Counted from the stretch's first letter, positions 1 through 8,954 are shown. The stretch: 64,000 nucleotides of DNA from Variovorax sp. HW608 (GCF_900090195.1 NZ_LT607803.1:5234229-5298228); one strand, 5' to 3'. A program made the numbers and translations. The notes: generated by a model not told the origin, from the letters alone.

Positions 1-2
1 GC

Positions 3-545
3 AATCTGCTGCGGCTGATCAACGACGTGCTCGACCTGTCGAAGATCGAGGCCGGGCGCATGGAGCTCGCGCTCGAGGATTACGTGGTGAGCGACGTGGT
101 CAACACGGTGCGCACCGCGCTGCGCTCGATCGCGGCCGAGAAGGGCCTGGCGTTCACCGCGCACGTTCCCGACGACCTGCCCATCGCCCGCGGCGACAGC
201 GGCAGGCTCACGCAGTGCCTCACCAACCTCGTCGGCAACGCGCTCAAGTTCACGCGCAAGGGACGGGTGGAGATCGCGGTTGCGCTAGCGGGCGAAGAGC
301 TGATCTACAGCGTCTCCGACACCGGCATCGGCATCGCCCAGGAGGAGCTCGAGAACATCTTCACCGAGTTCCGGCAGGTGGACACCACCATCACGCGCGA
401 GTTCGGCGGCACCGGACTGGGCCTCAGCATTTCGAAGAAGTTCGTGGAGCGCCTCGGCGGCCGCATCTGGGTCGAGAGCGAACTGGGCAAGGGCTCCACC
501 TTCAGGTTTTCCGTGCCCCTGCGCGCGGGCGGAGAATGTTCATGA
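3..545 (+). CDS. Sensor histidine kinase, C-terminal part (left edge)
   Basis: The reading frame is open from the left edge, so only the kinase core is visible. It begins at the end of the dimerisation helix (NDVLDLSKIEAG, typical just after the phospho-accepting His, which lies outside the window). The ATPase domain follows: N box (NLVGNALKFT), G1 (DTGIGI), and G2 with F box (GGTGLGLSISKKF). It ends with the usual WVESELGKGSTF strand. The pattern is that of hybrid or GAF/PAS sensor kinases. The stand-alone receiver 61 bp downstream is its likely partner. The sensed signal cannot be known from this fragment. Confidence 0.93.
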   Translation, partial: NLLRLINDVLDLSKIEAGRMELALEDYVVSDVVNTVRTALRSIAAEKGLAFTAHVPDDLPIARGDSGRLTQCLTNLVGNALKFTRKGRVEIAVALAGEELIYSVSDTGIGIAQEELENIFTEFRQVDTTITREFGGTGLGLSISKKFVERLGGRIWVESELGKGSTFRFSVPLRAGGECS

Positions 546-606
546 GCTCCCGCCCGGCCGTTCCGAAGGGGGCTCGCACCGCAGTGCGAAGCACGGAGGT
601 TTCCCA

Positions 607-981
607 ATGAGCGAGCGCAAGATCCTCTACGTCGAGGACAACGCCTACAACCGCAAGATCGTCCGGCAACTGCTGAGCCGGTCGGCCTGCAAGCTCTTTG
701 AGGCGGCGGACGGCGAGACCGGCGTCGCGCTGGCGCGCAGCGAATTGCCCGACCTGATCCTGATGGACGTGCAGCTGCCGAAGATGTCGGGCCTCGATGC
801 GACGAAGCTGCTCACCACCGAGGCCGACACGCGTCACATCCCGGTGATCGTCATCACCTCGTATGCGCTGAGCGGCGACCGCGACAAGGCCATGCAGGCC
901 GGTGCATCGAGCTACATCGCCAAGCCCTACAGCCCGAGCGAGCTGCTGAAGATGGTGAAGCAGTTTCTTCCCGACCTCTGA
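607..981 (+). CDS. Single-domain response regulator (CheY/DivK-like)
   Basis: This 124-residue protein is a receiver domain only. The phospho-acceptor is Asp54 in LILMDVQLP, the acidic pocket is E10-D11 (YVEDN), the switch Thr is T84 (ITSYA) and the conserved Lys is K106 (AKPYSP). No DNA-binding or enzymatic output domain follows. A GGAGG sits 7 nt before the ATG. It probably takes phosphate from the kinase encoded just upstream and acts by protein-protein contact, as CheY or DivK do. The partner is not identifiable here. Confidence 0.93.
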   Translation: MSERKILYVEDNAYNRKIVRQLLSRSACKLFEAADGETGVALARSELPDLILMDVQLPKMSGLDATKLLTTEADTRHIPVIVITSYALSGDRDKAMQAGASSYIAKPYSPSELLKMVKQFLPDL

Positions 982-1000
982 TGGACGCGAGGAGGGTCAC

Positions 1001-1450
1001 ATGAGCAGGAATTCTTCGGATGCTGCCCGGCCGGTCGCGGCGGCGCTGGCCTTCGCGATGGGCCTTTGCATGGCCTTCGCCGCGCACGGCGAGGAAGACC
1101 AGGCGCAGCAGTTCACGCCCGAGTTCCGGGAACTGCACAAGGGCTTCGACGGCAAGCACACGCCGAAGATCACCGCGCCGGACAGCGTCAAGCGCGGCGC
1201 GTGGTTCAACGTGACCATCAGCATCGGCGCGGAGTCGCCTCATCCGTCGCTGCAGGAGCACTTCGTGCGCTACATCGCTCTCTACAAGGACACGGTGGAG
1301 ATCGCGCGCGCCTACCTGCATCCGGTCTACTCGTCGCCGACCGTGACCTTCACGGTGGCGCTGGACGAAGGCGGGTCGCTGCGCGCGATCGCCGAGCCGA
1401 CGCATTCGGCCGCCTGGGAGGCGTCGAAGAAGATCAACGTGGTTCCTTGA
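1001..1450 (+). CDS. Secreted superoxide-reductase-like (SORL) domain protein lacking the axial Cys
   Basis: 149 residues with an N-terminal signal peptide (about 1-30, ending AAHGEE). The mature part resembles neelaredoxin/desulfoferrodoxin class II. It keeps the iron-ligand pattern KHTP (H53), SPHP (H81), EHFVRYIALY (H87) and a C-terminal His (H135 in PTHSAAWE). In true superoxide reductases the last segment reads C-N-x-H-G with an axial Cys. Here the only Cys of the precursor is C23, inside the signal peptide, so the mature protein has none. Superoxide reduction is therefore doubtful; metal binding through four His remains plausible. GGAGG precedes the ATG. It converges with the cupredoxin-like gene at 1454-2170, with 3 bp between the stops. 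Confidence 0.72.
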   Translation: MSRNSSDAARPVAAALAFAMGLCMAFAAHGEEDQAQQFTPEFRELHKGFDGKHTPKITAPDSVKRGAWFNVTISIGAESPHPSLQEHFVRYIALYKDTVEIARAYLHPVYSSPTVTFTVALDEGGSLRAIAEPTHSAAWEASKKINVVP

Positions 1451-1453
1451 GGA

Positions 1454-2170
1454 TCAGCGCATCCGCATCTCGACCTTGACCTCTCCCGGCTGCTGCTCGC
1501 CCACGGTGACGCTGGCCGGCATCGTGCCGAGCCGCTCGTGCCACACCTGCAGCCGGTACTGGCCCGGCGGCAGGTCGTCGAAGGCGAAGCCGCCGTCCGG
1601 CCCCGTGATCGCATAGAAGCGGTGCGCCGCGACCACCACCCATGCGGTCATCCACGAATGCAGGTCGCAGTTGATGCGGACGATCTCGGGCTGCGCGAAG
1701 CTGACCGGGATCGTGCGGCCCATCGGCTGCGTGCGGTTGAACGAGACGTTGTCCTTCGGCGTGGCGTGGATGTTGTGGAGCAGCCGGTCGCTGTTGAGGA
1801 AGTCCACCGTGCCGCCCGCCGGGACCACCACGACGCGGGGCACGAAGGTGCAGCCTTTCTGGTCGACCTCCACCTTCTGCGCGGCCGGGGCCGCCGCGCC
1901 GGGCGGCGCGTTCTCGATCCATACGACCGCATTGCGGATCTCGCGCGCGGAGGAGACCTGCAGGTCGTCCGCCGGCTTCTCCTGGCCGCACAGGTACTGG
2001 TCGATGGTGACCGGTATCTTGGCGGTCGCGGGCAGGGCGCCGGCGAACATCACCTTGCCCTTGATGCTCCCCGCGAGCGCGCCATCGGCGAGTCCGCAAC
2101 CGAGCAGCATCCATGCCAGCGCCCGCGCGGCGCGAAATGCGTCGCGTGGCCTGGGCCTGGATGGACTCAA
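1454..2170 (-). CDS. Periplasmic cupredoxin-like / carboxypeptidase-regulatory-like protein
   Basis: 238 residues with an N-terminal export signal (an LLGC motif could also make it a lipoprotein). The middle resembles cupredoxins: CTFVPRVVVVPAG, then HNIH, then NCDLHSWM. The last is a Cys-x2-His-x2-Met loop which, with the upstream His, supplies a type-1 copper set. The C-terminal 60 residues (GPDGGFAFDDLPPGQYRLQVWHE) look like a beta-sandwich of the carboxypeptidase regulatory/CnaB-like type. Electron transfer or copper binding in the periplasm is inferred. The start is a TTG overlapping the TGA of the preceding gene (TTGA), with GAGGGG 8 nt upstream; an ATG at 2110 is the alternative. Confidence 0.75.
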   Translation of the reverse strand: MSPSRPRPRDAFRAARALAWMLLGCGLADGALAGSIKGKVMFAGALPATAKIPVTIDQYLCGQEKPADDLQVSSAREIRNAVVWIENAPPGAAAPAAQKVEVDQKGCTFVPRVVVVPAGGTVDFLNSDRLLHNIHATPKDNVSFNRTQPMGRTIPVSFAQPEIVRINCDLHSWMTAWVVVAAHRFYAITGPDGGFAFDDLPPGQYRLQVWHERLGTMPASVTVGEQQPGEVKVEMRMR

Positions 2171-2541
2171 GGGGTATTCCCCTCGTCGGTCGCCCCATCA
2201 GGGCCCGTGCGGATCGATTCGCGGTCGCGGTGGTTGTAGAGACGGCCGACCGCGTTGTCGAGCGAGCGCTTGAGCTTGTCCGACGCGCCCCGGAACGCCT
2301 CGTCGAGGCTGGCTGCATGCTGGGTGACGGCCAGCGGCTGGTGATGGACGAGCCGGGCTTCCATGACGCAGCGCTTGTCGGCGCCGCCCTTGGCGTCATG
2401 GTTCTCGTCGCTGAGGTGAACCTCGATGCGCGTCACGGTGTCGGCGAAGCGGCCGAGGGTCTGCCGGATCTGTCCGTCGGCCCATCGTTCCAGCGCTTCC
2501 TTGTTCGCAACGCCGTTGCTCGTGTTGACCTGGATCTGCAT
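2167..2541 (-). CDS. HPF/RaiA-family ribosome-associated protein
   Basis: 124 residues of the sigma-54 modulation/ribosomal S30EA family. It shows the short-type fold: an N-terminal MQIQVNTSNGV strand, an amphipathic helix around RWADGQIRQTLGRF, the strand TRIEVHLSDEN, and a second helix with HAASLDEAFRGASDKLKRSLDNAVGRL. Family members bind the 30S decoding region and hibernate ribosomes in stationary phase. The sequence lacks the dimerising C-terminal domain of long HPF. AAAGG is spaced 8 nt from the ATG at 2541, so that start is preferred over an upstream GTG. It is translationally coupled to the cupredoxin-like gene, an unusual partnership. Confidence 0.82.
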   Translation of the reverse strand: MQIQVNTSNGVANKEALERWADGQIRQTLGRFADTVTRIEVHLSDENHDAKGGADKRCVMEARLVHHQPLAVTQHAASLDEAFRGASDKLKRSLDNAVGRLYNHRDRESIRTGPDGATDEGNTP

Positions 2542-2601
2542 GTCTTGCACCTTTCGCGGCAGGTGGACAAGCCTCTAGCATGCGTGCTGCCGCGCCCAGG
2601 T

Positions 2602-3789
2602 TCAAATGCCCACAACGCCGGTGCTTGCATTCGGCGACGGCTGTTGCAACTGCTGCCGACGCAGGCCGAACAGGGGGCGCAGCCAGCGAAAGCGCCGGAT
2701 CAGGGCATCGGTCAGCAGCCAGCAGCCGGCCACGGTGGCGACGATGATTCCGATCGGTTCGAACACCGGCCCGAGCCGCAGCGGTGCAAGCGTGACGGCG
2801 CCCGCGATGATCAGCGTCTGGTGCAGCATGTACCAGGGATAGACGGACTCGTTGGCCCAGCCGAGCCATGGCCAGGGCCGGTTCAGGTGGCGGTGCGCGA
2901 AGCCCAGGATCACGACCAGCACGCTCCAGAGGTACACGGTGCGCAGGCTGCGGGCGATCCAGGCGGCCGTTTCCGGACCCACGCTCGTGAAGCGCAGCAA
3001 GAGATAGGCCCCGACGCACCCCAGGGCGATCACCGCCGCCCAGCCGCGCAGGCGCTCCAGCTCGCACCAGATGCCTTCATCGATGCTCATCCAGAAGCCG
3101 TAGAGGAACACGGTGAAGAACAGCGCGTGCTGGTACCAGTCGTGCACCAGATCGTCCGTGACCGGAAACCGCGGCGCCAGCCACAGCGTGAACAGCAGTA
3201 CCGGCAGCGCCGGGACGGCGAGCAGCCGCCATCCGCGCAGGCCCAAGAACGCCGCCCGGATCCGCAGGCCCGGCGCCGAGCGGAACGCCGGCATCAGCAA
3301 CGCCAGGACGGCCGTGTAGGCGAAGAGATAGGCGAGATACCAGAGGTGGTTCCACGTCATCGGAAAGTCCGAGCCGTCGAATGCGCCCTTCGGCCAGGGG
3401 CCGCCCGAGAGATAGCGCGCCATGAAGGCCCCGAAACCCGGTGCCACCAGTCCGTTGGCGACGCCCTGGACATAAGCCTGATAGGGCACGATGAAGGCCA
3501 TCCCGAAGAGCAATGGCACCAGGAGTCGGACCGCGCGACGACCGATCAGCGACATCGGTCGGCGTCCCCGGCAGAGGAAGCCGAAGGCCACGCCCGACAC
3601 CAGGAATACCAGGTCCATGCGCCAGACGTTGACGCTCACCATGGGCCATCGCAACCACTCGCTGGCATGGACGCTCTTGAGGTGCCAGGGCCAGTCGGCC
3701 ACGTAGTACATCCCCACGTGGTAGAGGATGAGCAGGCCGAAGGCCATGGCCCGCAATGCATCGATGTCATGTCGCCGGTTGATGGTCAC
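2602..3789 (-). CDS. Acyltransferase 3 family membrane protein (OpgC/MdoC-like)
   Basis: 395 residues, about ten hydrophobic segments, starting RRHDIDALRAMAFGLLILYH. The early Arg/His and the TM layout are those of acyltransferase-3 enzymes. Relatives acylate periplasmic glucans (OpgC, succinylation) or cell-surface sugars using an acyl donor from the cytoplasm. The start is assigned to GTG 3789 because GAGGA lies 8 nt before it. A longer frame to 3999 would run into the divergent GTPase gene and adds a non-conserved Pro/Arg-rich tail. The substrate is not deducible, since no opgG/opgH is nearby. Confidence 0.8.
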   Translation of the reverse strand: MTINRRHDIDALRAMAFGLLILYHVGMYYVADWPWHLKSVHASEWLRWPMVSVNVWRMDLVFLVSGVAFGFLCRGRRPMSLIGRRAVRLLVPLLFGMAFIVPYQAYVQGVANGLVAPGFGAFMARYLSGGPWPKGAFDGSDFPMTWNHLWYLAYLFAYTAVLALLMPAFRSAPGLRIRAAFLGLRGWRLLAVPALPVLLFTLWLAPRFPVTDDLVHDWYQHALFFTVFLYGFWMSIDEGIWCELERLRGWAAVIALGCVGAYLLLRFTSVGPETAAWIARSLRTVYLWSVLVVILGFAHRHLNRPWPWLGWANESVYPWYMLHQTLIIAGAVTLAPLRLGPVFEPIGIIVATVAGCWLLTDALIRRFRWLRPLFGLRRQQLQQPSPNASTGVVGI

Positions 3790-3991
3790 GTTGTTATTCC
3801 TCGAACGGCGCGCATGGTAGGGCACCGGCATGCGGCCCGGTGCGCACCGGGGACGATTTGCCGGGCATTCGTGACGAATGGTGGACGGCTGGAGGGACGG
3901 CGCAACGCCGGATTCGTGAAAACCCGGGGGCCATGGATGCCCGGGTGACAATCCGTGCTCCCCTTCAACGACAGTGAGAAAGACATTCGCG

Positions 3992-4951
3992 ATGGCCATC
4001 CAGTGGTTCCCCGGTCACATGCACCTGACCAAGAAGGCCATCGCCGACCGGATCAAGGAGATCGACGTCGTCATCGAACTGCTCGACGCCCGGCTGCCCG
4101 GCTCCAGCGCGAACCCGATGCTGGCCGATCTCACCGGCCACAAGCCGGGTCTCAAGGTGCTCAACAAGCAGGACCTCGCCGATCCGGGATGCACCGAAGC
4201 CTGGCTCGCCCACTACAACGCCCAGCCCGCCACCAGCGCCATCGGCCTCGACGCGAGCCAGACGGCACCCGCGCGCCAGCTCATCGATGCCTGCCACGCG
4301 CTGGCGCCGAATCGCGGCGGCATGGCCAAGCCGATGCGGGTGCTGATCTGCGGCATTCCCAACGTCGGCAAGTCGACACTCATCAATACCCTGACCGGCA
4401 CCCGCAAGGCCAGGACGGGCGACGAAGCCGGCATCACCAAGCTCGAGCAGCGCATCGTGCTGGCCGATGACTTCTACCTGTGGGACACGCCCGGCATGCT
4501 GTGGCCGCGCATCATCGTTGCCAAGAGCGGCTACAACCTCGCGGCCAGCGGCGCGGTCGGGCGCAATGCCTTCGACGAGGAACTGGTGGCGCTGGAGCTG
4601 CTGTCGTATCTGAAGCAGCACTACGCGGCGCTGGTCGAGGCGCGCTTCAGGATCGACCCGATCGCGGGCCTTGCCGACGACGAGGTGCTCGACGCCATCG
4701 GCCGCAAGCGCGGCGCACTGCTCGGCAAGGGCAAGGTCAACACGCAGAAGGCGGCCGAGATCGTGATGCACGAGTTCCGCAGCGGCAACATGGGCCGCAT
4801 CACGCTGGAGACGCCCGAGGAGTTCGCGCAGTGGCTGGCGCAAGGGCGGCGGCTCGATGCCGAGCGGCAGGCGAAGAAGGATGCCCGCGCCGCGCGCAGG
4901 AAAGGCGCGAAGCCGGATGGGGACAAGGCGAATTCCGACACGCCGTCATGA
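3992..4951 (+). CDS. ylqF: Ribosome biogenesis GTPase YlqF/RbgA
   Basis: 319 residues; a circularly permuted GTPase. The order is WFPGHM at the N-terminus, then G4 (NKQD), then G1 (GIPNVGKST), then G3 (DTPG), which is diagnostic of the YlqF/YawG group. The C-terminal helical region (about 190-300) would contact the large ribosomal subunit. The last 20 residues are a Lys/Arg/Ala-rich tail. In Bacillus the homologue promotes late 50S assembly; the role here is inferred from family. The ATG at 3992 (MAIQWFPGHM) matches the family start; a GTG six codons upstream is possible. Confidence 0.93.
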   Translation: MAIQWFPGHMHLTKKAIADRIKEIDVVIELLDARLPGSSANPMLADLTGHKPGLKVLNKQDLADPGCTEAWLAHYNAQPATSAIGLDASQTAPARQLIDACHALAPNRGGMAKPMRVLICGIPNVGKSTLINTLTGTRKARTGDEAGITKLEQRIVLADDFYLWDTPGMLWPRIIVAKSGYNLAASGAVGRNAFDEELVALELLSYLKQHYAALVEARFRIDPIAGLADDEVLDAIGRKRGALLGKGKVNTQKAAEIVMHEFRSGNMGRITLETPEEFAQWLAQGRRLDAERQAKKDARAARRKGAKPDGDKANSDTPS

Positions 4952-5000
4952 GCTGCATTTCAGTCATTGCGGCTCAGCAGTGATCCAAGCCGCATGGCGA

Positions 5001-5690
5001 TCAATGCAGTCCGGCCGCCTCCGCCACGGCGGCTTGTCCGGCGCCGCGCGCAATGTCGAAGGCGGTCAGGCCGCGGTCATCGCGCATGTCGGCCTTTGCC
5101 CCGCGCGCGAGCAGCAGGCGCACCGTGTCCGCATGTCCTTGCCCTGCGGCCCACATCAGGAGCGTGAGCTTGTGCTCGTAGGTCGCATTCACGTCGATGC
5201 CCGCGCCGAGCAGCGCGTCGAGCGCCGCCGTATTGCCCTGGGCGGCCGCATACACCGGCGCTGACTTGTTCATGCGGTCCACCGGATCGGTGCGCGCGCC
5301 GGCGGCCAGCAGGCGCTTCACGAGTTCGGCTTCGCCGCTGTAGCTGGCGGCCATCAAGGGCGTGACGCGAGCGGTGGACGCGAGATTGACGTCGGCCTTG
5401 GCATCGATGAGCAGCATGCCGAGCGCGGTGTTGCCTTTCTCGCAGGCGATGAAGAGAGGCGTCTTGCCCACGGGGTTGCGGGCGTTGACCGAAGCGCCGT
5501 TGGCAAGCAGCTCCTTCACGCGCTCGATCTGGCCTTGCCGGGCTGCGACGAGCAGCTGCGCATGGGGACTGGGGTCGGACTCAGCCTGTGCCGCTGCATC
5601 GCCGAGGAGCGATGTGGCGAGCGCAAGCGCGAAGGCCCAGGGCACGAGCGAATGCAGTCCATGGCGAAGCGGTGAGGAGAGGCTGTTCAT
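5001..5690 (-). CDS. Exported ankyrin-repeat protein
   Basis: 229 residues. A signal peptide (about 1-36, ending DAAAQA) is followed by about five ankyrin repeats, with repeated cores such as [32 protein letters not shown] and [24 protein letters not shown]. It contains nothing else, so it should act as a periplasmic protein-binding scaffold. GGAG is 8 nt before the ATG at 5690, supporting this start over an ATG six codons earlier. It diverges from the PQQ dehydrogenase operon across a 233-bp gap, so joint control is possible but not shown. Confidence 0.88.
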   Translation of the reverse strand: MNSLSSPLRHGLHSLVPWAFALALATSLLGDAAAQAESDPSPHAQLLVAARQGQIERVKELLANGASVNARNPVGKTPLFIACEKGNTALGMLLIDAKADVNLASTARVTPLMAASYSGEAELVKRLLAAGARTDPVDRMNKSAPVYAAAQGNTAALDALLGAGIDVNATYEHKLTLLMWAAGQGHADTVRLLLARGAKADMRDDRGLTAFDIARGAGQAAVAEAAGLH

Positions 5691-5923
5691 GGCGGGTTCT
5701 CCAATCATCGAATGCTGCGGTGCACCGAAAGAATCCGCTATTCAGTGGACCTGAATGTGGCTACGCTTGCAAGCGAGGTGGGGCAGGGCCGCCATCTGCC
5801 GAGCGGCTGGAGCCCTTCGCGGGTGCGCATCCACCATCGCCCCGCATCGCACCTTGCGACGCCGGTTCCCGGGTCGCCGCGGTGGCCAAAGAGGCTTCCA
5901 AAAAAAGCCTGAGGAGACCCGCG

Positions 5924-7657
5924 ATGAAGAAGACCAAGTTCCAGCATCACCTGCGCCGGACGCTCGTTGCCGGGCCGGTGCTCGGCCTCGTCTCTTTCGG
6001 TGCCTTCGGCCAGGCCGAAGTGCCGAACCAGGGAACGACCGGCTCGCCGGTACCCAAGACGATCTCGGTGCCGCAGCAGAAGCTCGACGCCGCGGACAAG
6101 GATGCGAACAACTTCCTGCACTCGAACATGAGCTATGCGCAGACCCGGTTCTATCCGGCGAAGCAGATCAACACGGCCAATGTCTCGAAACTGCACCCGG
6201 TCTTCACCTTCCAGACCGAAGTGGTCGAGTCGATGGAAACCGCGCCGATCGTCGTCGACGGCGTGATGTTCGTCACCACGTCGTACAACCACGTCTACGC
6301 GCTCGACGCGACGACGGGCAAGGAGTTCTGGCACTACAAGCACAAGATGGGGCCGGTCACGACCTTCTGCTGCGGGCCGAACAACCGCGGCGTCGCGGTC
6401 ATGGACGACAAGCTCTACATGGGCACGCTCGATTCCAAGCTGGTCGCCCTCGATGCGAAGACCGGCAAGCTGCTGTGGTCCTCGCAGATCGCGGATCCCG
6501 AGCAAGGCTACTCCGAGACCATGGCCCCGGTGGCGGTGAACGGCAAGATCCTGATCGGCACCAACGGCGGCGAATACGGCGTGCGCGGCTTCGTGAAGGC
6601 CTTCGATGCGAACGACGGCAAGCTGCTGTGGACCTTCAACACCATCCCCGAGAAGGGCCACGAAGGCGTCTGGGCGCCGAACGATGCGACGCAGCGCAAC
6701 ATGCTGCGCGACATCGCGGCCGAGAAGGCCCAGTTCGAGAAGGCCGGCGGTGACTTCTACAAGACGCTCGGCGGCGGCGTGTGGATGGCGCCGGCGATCG
6801 ACAAGGAAACCAAATCGGTGATCTTCGTGGTCGGCAACCCGAGCCCGGACCTCTACGGTGCAGAGCGGCCGGGGGACAACCTCTACACCGACTCGATCGT
6901 GGCGATCGACCTGGACTCCGGTGCCTACAAGTGGCACTACCAGTACGTGCCGCACGACGTGTGGGACCTCGACGCGGCATCGCCCGTGATCCTGACGGAG
7001 GCGAAGGGCAAGGACGGCAGGATGCGCAAGGTCGCGATCCACGGCGGCAAGACCGGGCACGTCTATGTGCACGACCGCGCCACCGGCGAGTTGATCCGCT
7101 ACAGCGAGGCGATGATTCCCCAGGAGAGCATGTGGGTGCTGCCGACCAAGGACGGCGCACGCATGCTTCCCGGCGCCAACGGCGGCGTCGAGTGGAGCCC
7201 GATGGCGATCAACCCGAACCTGCACATGGCCTACGCGGCGAACCTGCATCAGCCGATGACCTACCACGTCGAGGAAGCCAAGTACCCCGGCGGCAGCAAG
7301 CTCTGGCTGGGCGGCGCCTTCAAGGTGATTCCTGCCGAGAAGCAGTGGGGGCGGCTCGCCGCGGTGAATCTCGACACCGGCAAGCTGGCGTGGAAGTTCG
7401 ACACGGCCGAGCCCCTCATCGGCGGCGTGCTCGCGACCGGCGGCAACCTGGTCTTCAACGGCGAAGGCAACGGCTTCTTCCGCGCCTTCGATGCGCAGAC
7501 CGGCAAGAAGTTGTGGGAGTACCAGTGCGGCGCAGGCGTGAACGCGCCGGCGGTGTCGTACAGCGTGAACGGCAAGCAGTACATCGCCGTGGCGGCGGGC
7601 GGCAACACGCAGATCGACTTCAAGCGCGGCAACTCCGTGGTCGTGTTCGGGTTGTAA
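5924..7657 (+). CDS. PQQ-dependent alcohol dehydrogenase (quinoprotein, lanthanide-type metal site)
   Basis: 577 residues with a signal peptide (about 1-30), then an eight-bladed propeller of the methanol/ethanol dehydrogenase family. The vicinal Cys pair C149-C150 is followed by NRG. Metal ligands of the family are visible: E217 (GGEYGVRG), N305 (GNPSPD) and the catalytic Asp D348 in HDVWDLDA. Two residues later is D350. In XoxF and PedH an Asp at this spot marks lanthanide use, while MxaF has Ala and PedE Ser. Tryptophan-docking blades ([18 protein letters not shown]) recur. GAGGAG lies 7 nt before the ATG. It overlaps the cytochrome c gene by 1 nt (TAATG). The substrate is unknown, and the protein is not a close XoxF. 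Confidence 0.9.
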   Translation: MKKTKFQHHLRRTLVAGPVLGLVSFGAFGQAEVPNQGTTGSPVPKTISVPQQKLDAADKDANNFLHSNMSYAQTRFYPAKQINTANVSKLHPVFTFQTEVVESMETAPIVVDGVMFVTTSYNHVYALDATTGKEFWHYKHKMGPVTTFCCGPNNRGVAVMDDKLYMGTLDSKLVALDAKTGKLLWSSQIADPEQGYSETMAPVAVNGKILIGTNGGEYGVRGFVKAFDANDGKLLWTFNTIPEKGHEGVWAPNDATQRNMLRDIAAEKAQFEKAGGDFYKTLGGGVWMAPAIDKETKSVIFVVGNPSPDLYGAERPGDNLYTDSIVAIDLDSGAYKWHYQYVPHDVWDLDAASPVILTEAKGKDGRMRKVAIHGGKTGHVYVHDRATGELIRYSEAMIPQESMWVLPTKDGARMLPGANGGVEWSPMAINPNLHMAYAANLHQPMTYHVEEAKYPGGSKLWLGGAFKVIPAEKQWGRLAAVNLDTGKLAWKFDTAEPLIGGVLATGGNLVFNGEGNGFFRAFDAQTGKKLWEYQCGAGVNAPAVSYSVNGKQYIAVAAGGNTQIDFKRGNSVVVFGL

Positions 7658-8319
7658 TGAGAACATCCCCAGCCTCGTCCTCTTCGTGTGACTCGGACAT
7701 CCCCTCAAGGGGGCGCACCCAGCGGGCCGGCAGAGCCGGTTCCGCGGGTGCCTTGGGTTTGGCGGCGTTGACGCTCGGGGGCTGGATGGTCTTCGCGAGC
7801 GGCTTGGCCTGGGCGCAGCAAGCGGCGGTGCCTGCGAAGGCGGCAGCGTGCGCGGCCTGCCATGGGGCCGACGGGCAGCCGATCATGCCGGTCTATCCGA
7901 TCATTGCGGGGCAGAACTCGCGCTACATCTATCTGCAGTTGCGCGACTTCCAGGAGGGGCGGCGGACCAACGAAGTCATGTTGCACATCGGCATGACCCG
8001 GGATGACATGCATGAGCTCGCCAACTACTTCTCGGCGCAGAAGCCGCCACGCCAGAAGTTCGTTCCCAATGCCGACAAGGTGAAGCTCGGCAAGCTCAAG
8101 GCCGAAGAGACGCTCTGCACCATGTGCCACCTCCACGGCTTCGCCGGGCAGAACGAGATTCCGCGCGTGGCGGGGCAGAACTACGACTACATCGTCAAGC
8201 AGCTCACCGATTTCAAGGCCAGGAGGCGCACCAACGACGCCGGCAACATGACCAGCGTGGCGAACACGCTGACCGCGCAGGACATCGAGAATCTCGCTCA
8301 CTTCGTGAGCGGCCTCTGA
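7657..8319 (+). CDS. Diheme cytochrome c (c4/c553-like), electron acceptor of the quinoprotein
   Basis: 220 residues. Two haem-binding motifs are present, CAACH (65-69) and CTMCH (154-158), each followed by a c553-type domain with parallel wording (AGQNSRYIYLQLRDF / AGQNYDYIVKQLTDF), so it is an internal duplication of the c4 kind. The start codon overlaps the dehydrogenase stop. Residues about 4-31, before the hydrophobic signal core (LGLAALTLGGWMVFASGLAWA), are encoded by the dispersed repeat at 7667-7748, giving an atypically long Ser/Arg-rich n-region. The protein should pass electrons from PQQ to the respiratory chain in the periplasm. Confidence 0.88.
   Translation: MRTSPASSSSCDSDIPSRGRTQRAGRAGSAGALGLAALTLGGWMVFASGLAWAQQAAVPAKAAACAACHGADGQPIMPVYPIIAGQNSRYIYLQLRDFQEGRRTNEVMLHIGMTRDDMHELANYFSAQKPPRQKFVPNADKVKLGKLKAEETLCTMCHLHGFAGQNEIPRVAGQNYDYIVKQLTDFKARRRTNDAGNMTSVANTLTAQDIENLAHFVSGL
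7667..7748 (+). repeat. Dispersed ~85-bp GC-rich repeat, copy A
   Basis: The segment matches the reverse complement of 37581-37667 almost throughout, with shared blocks CCCCAGCCTCG, CTCGGACA, CCCAGCGG and GAGCCGGTTCCGCGGG. It contains short inverted repeats (CCCCTCAAGGGGG). This copy lies inside the 5' end of the diheme cytochrome gene and is translated. Confidence 0.8.
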
Positions 8320-8330
8320 GATGCGTCGGC

Positions 8331-8927
8331 ATGCCAATGCACGCTATTCACGATATGCACGGTATATCACCAATATCGACCCCGGGTCCGCAGGTGCTGC
8401 CCTCCGCGCGCTACACGCGCACCGCCGTCTGGCTGCACTGGCTGCTGGCTGCGGCGCTGCTCGGGCAGATCGCCTTCGGCTTCGTGCTGGACGAGATCGC
8501 GCCGCGCGCCACGCCGGAGCGTTCCGGCGTGGTCAATCTGCACAAGTCGCTCGGGATCGTGCTGGGCCTGCTGATCGCCGTGCGCCTCGGCTGGCGGCTT
8601 TCGCATCCGCCTCCGCCCTGGCCTGCAACGATGGGGGAGGCCGAGCGCCGGGCCGCGCGGGCGATGCACGCGGCGCTCTACGTTTGCATGGCGGTGATGC
8701 CGCTGTCGGGCTATATCGCGTCGAACTTCATCCGCTTCGGCATCAGCTTCTTCGGGATCGCATTGCCGCCCTGGGGGCCGCCGCTGCCGTCGGTGTATGC
8801 GTTCTTCCAAGGCGTGCACCTCACCACGGCTGTGGTGTTCAGCGCGCTCATCGTGGGGCATGTGCTCGCGGCGCTCAAGCATGCGGTGCTGGACCGCGAT
8901 GGCGTCTTCGCGCGCATGCTGAACTAG
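8331..8927 (+). CDS. Cytochrome b561 family membrane protein
   Basis: 198 residues and four transmembrane helices. The haem-ligand His residues sit where the family has them: VWLHWLL in helix 1, NLHKSLG in helix 2, and HLTTAVVFSALIVGH with AALKHAVLD in helix 4. It probably shuttles electrons between the periplasmic cytochrome and the quinone pool for the adjacent dehydrogenase. The first ATG (8331) is 11 bp past the cytochrome c stop; ATGs at 8337 and 8355 are equally possible, and the first 18 residues are not family-like. Confidence 0.88.
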   Translation: MPMHAIHDMHGISPISTPGPQVLPSARYTRTAVWLHWLLAAALLGQIAFGFVLDEIAPRATPERSGVVNLHKSLGIVLGLLIAVRLGWRLSHPPPPWPATMGEAERRAARAMHAALYVCMAVMPLSGYIASNFIRFGISFFGIALPPWGPPLPSVYAFFQGVHLTTAVVFSALIVGHVLAALKHAVLDRDGVFARMLN

Positions 8928-8954
8928 GATTCGAATGTTGGAAGGAGGGGTCGC

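Noticed and set aside
2113..3948. A 611-codon plus-strand open frame
   Set aside because: It runs antisense through HPF and the acyltransferase genes, with low-complexity Gln/Arg/Pro composition.
3790..3999. An upstream extension of the acyltransferase gene to 3999
   Set aside because: The extra 70 residues are Pro/Arg-rich and unlike the family, overlap the divergent GTPase gene, and a GTG with a good ribosome site lies at 3789.
5924..7657. Calling the quinoprotein XoxF
   Set aside because: The Asp pair fits, but there is no MxaJ/XoxG-type gene set, and the sequence around the motifs differs from XoxF.
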